From Schaedlerella sp. (GTDB taxonomy: Bacteria; Bacillota; Clostridia; Lachnospirales; Lachnospiraceae), in assembly GCA_020024595.1 (NCBI GenBank), contig JAHHTO010000133.1, positions 1 to 6,510 on the forward strand: a DNA stretch of 6,510 nucleotides, given 5' to 3'. Below the pieces are notes generated by a model. It did not search any database. It saw only the letters and a program-made list of their open reading frames with translations, and had not been told where the DNA came from. A program made the position numbers and the translations under genes. Shown piece after piece: positions 5,235 to 6,510 of this stretch; within the stretch, counting starts at the first letter, position 1, and each line of letters starts with the position of its first letter.

Positions 5235-6488
5235 ATGAAATTTAAACTAACAGCATTGGAAAAAAAGTGGGTGCTGTATGATGTAGGCAACTCAGCATTT
5301 ACGATGTTGGTCGCTACGATTTTTCCAATTTATTTTAATTATCTGGCAGGTAATGCAGGAATTTCGGATGTGGATTATTTGGCATACTGGGGATATGCTG
5401 CCTCTGTCTGTACACTTCTTGTTGTAGTGATGGGACCGATATTGGGAGCGATTGCAGATACAAAGGATTTTAAGAAAAGAATCTTTATGGCAGTTCTTTT
5501 TGTTGGCGTTGCAGGGTGTATTGCTTTGGGATTCTTTTCCTCCTGGCTCTGGTTTTTGATTGCATTTGTACTGACCAAAACAGGCTATGCAGCAAGTCTT
5601 ATCTTCTATGATGCAATGCTGACAGATATCACAGAGCCAGAGCGAATGGATACCGTATCTTCTCAGGGATTTGCATGGGGATATATTGGAAGCTGTATTC
5701 CGTTTATTGCCAGTCTTGGGATCGTGCTTGGTGGCGATAAAATGGGATTGGAGATGCGGGAATCGATGATCCTTGCATTTTCCATTACAGCGATATGGTG
5801 GCTGATTTCAGCAATTCCTCTTTTGAGATCTTATAAGCAGAGATATTATGCGGAAGTAGGTGGTCGGGTCATACACGATAGTTTTGCGAGACTGGGAAAA
5901 ACATTTACAGAAATCAGTAAGGAAAAACATATTTTTATCTTTCTACTTGCGTTCTTCTTCTATATTGATGGAGTGTATACCATTATTGATATGGCAACAG
6001 CATATGGCCAGGCATTGGGACTGGACAGCACAGGACTTCTGTTGGCACTGCTTTTGACACAGGTCGTTGCATTTCCGTCTGTGTTGCTCATGAACCGGCT
6101 TGCAAAGAAAATAAATCCTACAAAGGTACTGACTGTTAGTATTGTGGCATATCTGTGCATTTCCATATATGCATATTTTCTGGATACACAAGTTGATTTC
6201 TGGATATTGGCTGTCTTAGTGGGAGTATTTCAGGGAACGGTGCAAGCCTTATCTCGTTCTTATTTTGGGAAAATTATTCCGGCAGATAAAGCAGGAGAGT
6301 TTTTTGGCTTATATGATATTTGCGGAAAAGGGGCGGCTGTGCTTGGAACCACTCTTGTTTCGATAATGAGTCAGTTGACGGGAAAAATGAATGTAGGAGT
6401 TAGTGCGATTTCTGTGTTGTTTGTTATTGGCTTAATTTTGTTTCGCAAAGCCGTGAAAATGAATGAGGCAGCAGAGCAGCATGATTGA
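5235..6488 (+). CDS. MFS transporter, UMF1 (Atg22-like) family
   Basis: A 417-residue integral membrane protein with about 12 hydrophobic segments, the usual size for bacterial UMF1-type major facilitators. Characteristic segments are WVLYDVGNSAFTMLVATIFP (12-31), GPILGAIADTKDFKKR (67-82) as the first cytoplasmic loop, FYDAMLTDIT (124-133), SSQGFAWGYIGS (142-153), FFYIDGVYTIIDMA (241-254), and the strongly conserved QGTVQALSRSYFGKIIPADK (333-352) followed by EFFGLYDICGK. The family is related to yeast Atg22, a vacuolar amino-acid effluxer; bacterial substrates are mostly unknown. Start 5235 is preferred over 5217 from the AGGAGGG spacing. It lies 104 bp after the phospholipase-like gene on the same strand, with no clear terminator between, so co-transcription is possible. 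Confidence 0.9.
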   Translation: MKFKLTALEKKWVLYDVGNSAFTMLVATIFPIYFNYLAGNAGISDVDYLAYWGYAASVCTLLVVVMGPILGAIADTKDFKKRIFMAVLFVGVAGCIALGFFSSWLWFLIAFVLTKTGYAASLIFYDAMLTDITEPERMDTVSSQGFAWGYIGSCIPFIASLGIVLGGDKMGLEMRESMILAFSITAIWWLISAIPLLRSYKQRYYAEVGGRVIHDSFARLGKTFTEISKEKHIFIFLLAFFFYIDGVYTIIDMATAYGQALGLDSTGLLLALLLTQVVAFPSVLLMNRLAKKINPTKVLTVSIVAYLCISIYAYFLDTQVDFWILAVLVGVFQGTVQALSRSYFGKIIPADKAGEFFGLYDICGKGAAVLGTTLVSIMSQLTGKMNVGVSAISVLFVIGLILFRKAVKMNEAAEQHD

Positions 6489-6510
6489 TGACAATATTAC
6501 AATACATTAA

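Noticed and set aside
1..6510. CRISPR array, insertion sequence, integrase, phage or toxin-antitoxin genes.
   Set aside because: No spaced direct repeats, transposase-like frames, terminal inverted repeats or small paired genes were seen.

Overview
The window looks like chromosomal DNA of a low-to-moderate GC Gram-positive anaerobe of the Clostridia, most plausibly Lachnospiraceae. I infer this from strong AGGAGG-type ribosome binding sites, AT-rich intergenic DNA with clear sigma-A promoters, the tmRNA sequence, and the gene families present. Assignment below family level is not possible from the sequence alone.

Left part (1-2824) is a drug-efflux neighbourhood. Two MATE-family transporter genes lie in tandem on the minus strand: a partial one running off the left edge (1-306) and a complete one (541-1860). 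A MerR-family regulator with a GyrI-like effector-binding domain (2006-2824) is divergent from the complete MATE gene. The 145-bp divergent region holds a textbook MerR-type promoter on the minus strand: TTGACT and TATCAT separated by 19 bp, with a perfect 8+1+8 dyad inside the spacer. The regulator's own promoter overlaps it back to back. The simplest reading is a drug-sensing switch that induces the complete MATE pump and autoregulates. The partial MATE gene has its own consensus promoter and a leader with a terminator-like hairpin, so it is probably controlled separately.

Middle part (2825-4146): a secreted SleB-type cell-wall hydrolase (2938-3678) with a signal peptide and an unusual decad/heptad Ala/Glu/Lys repeat linker ahead of its catalytic domain. 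It converges on the tmRNA gene ssrA (minus strand, 3805-4146). Two stem-loops lie between them. The tmRNA explains the large gap without protein genes, and its promoter and tag reading frame are visible.

Right part (4147-6510): a zinc-dependent phospholipase C-family protein without a signal peptide (4309-5130), followed after 104 bp by a UMF1/Atg22-like major facilitator transporter (5235-6488). Both are on the plus strand and may be co-transcribed. No mobile element, CRISPR array or tRNA was seen. I found no clearly new multi-gene system. The most informative signals are regulatory: the MerR switch, the MATE leader hairpin and the repeats upstream of the hydrolase.
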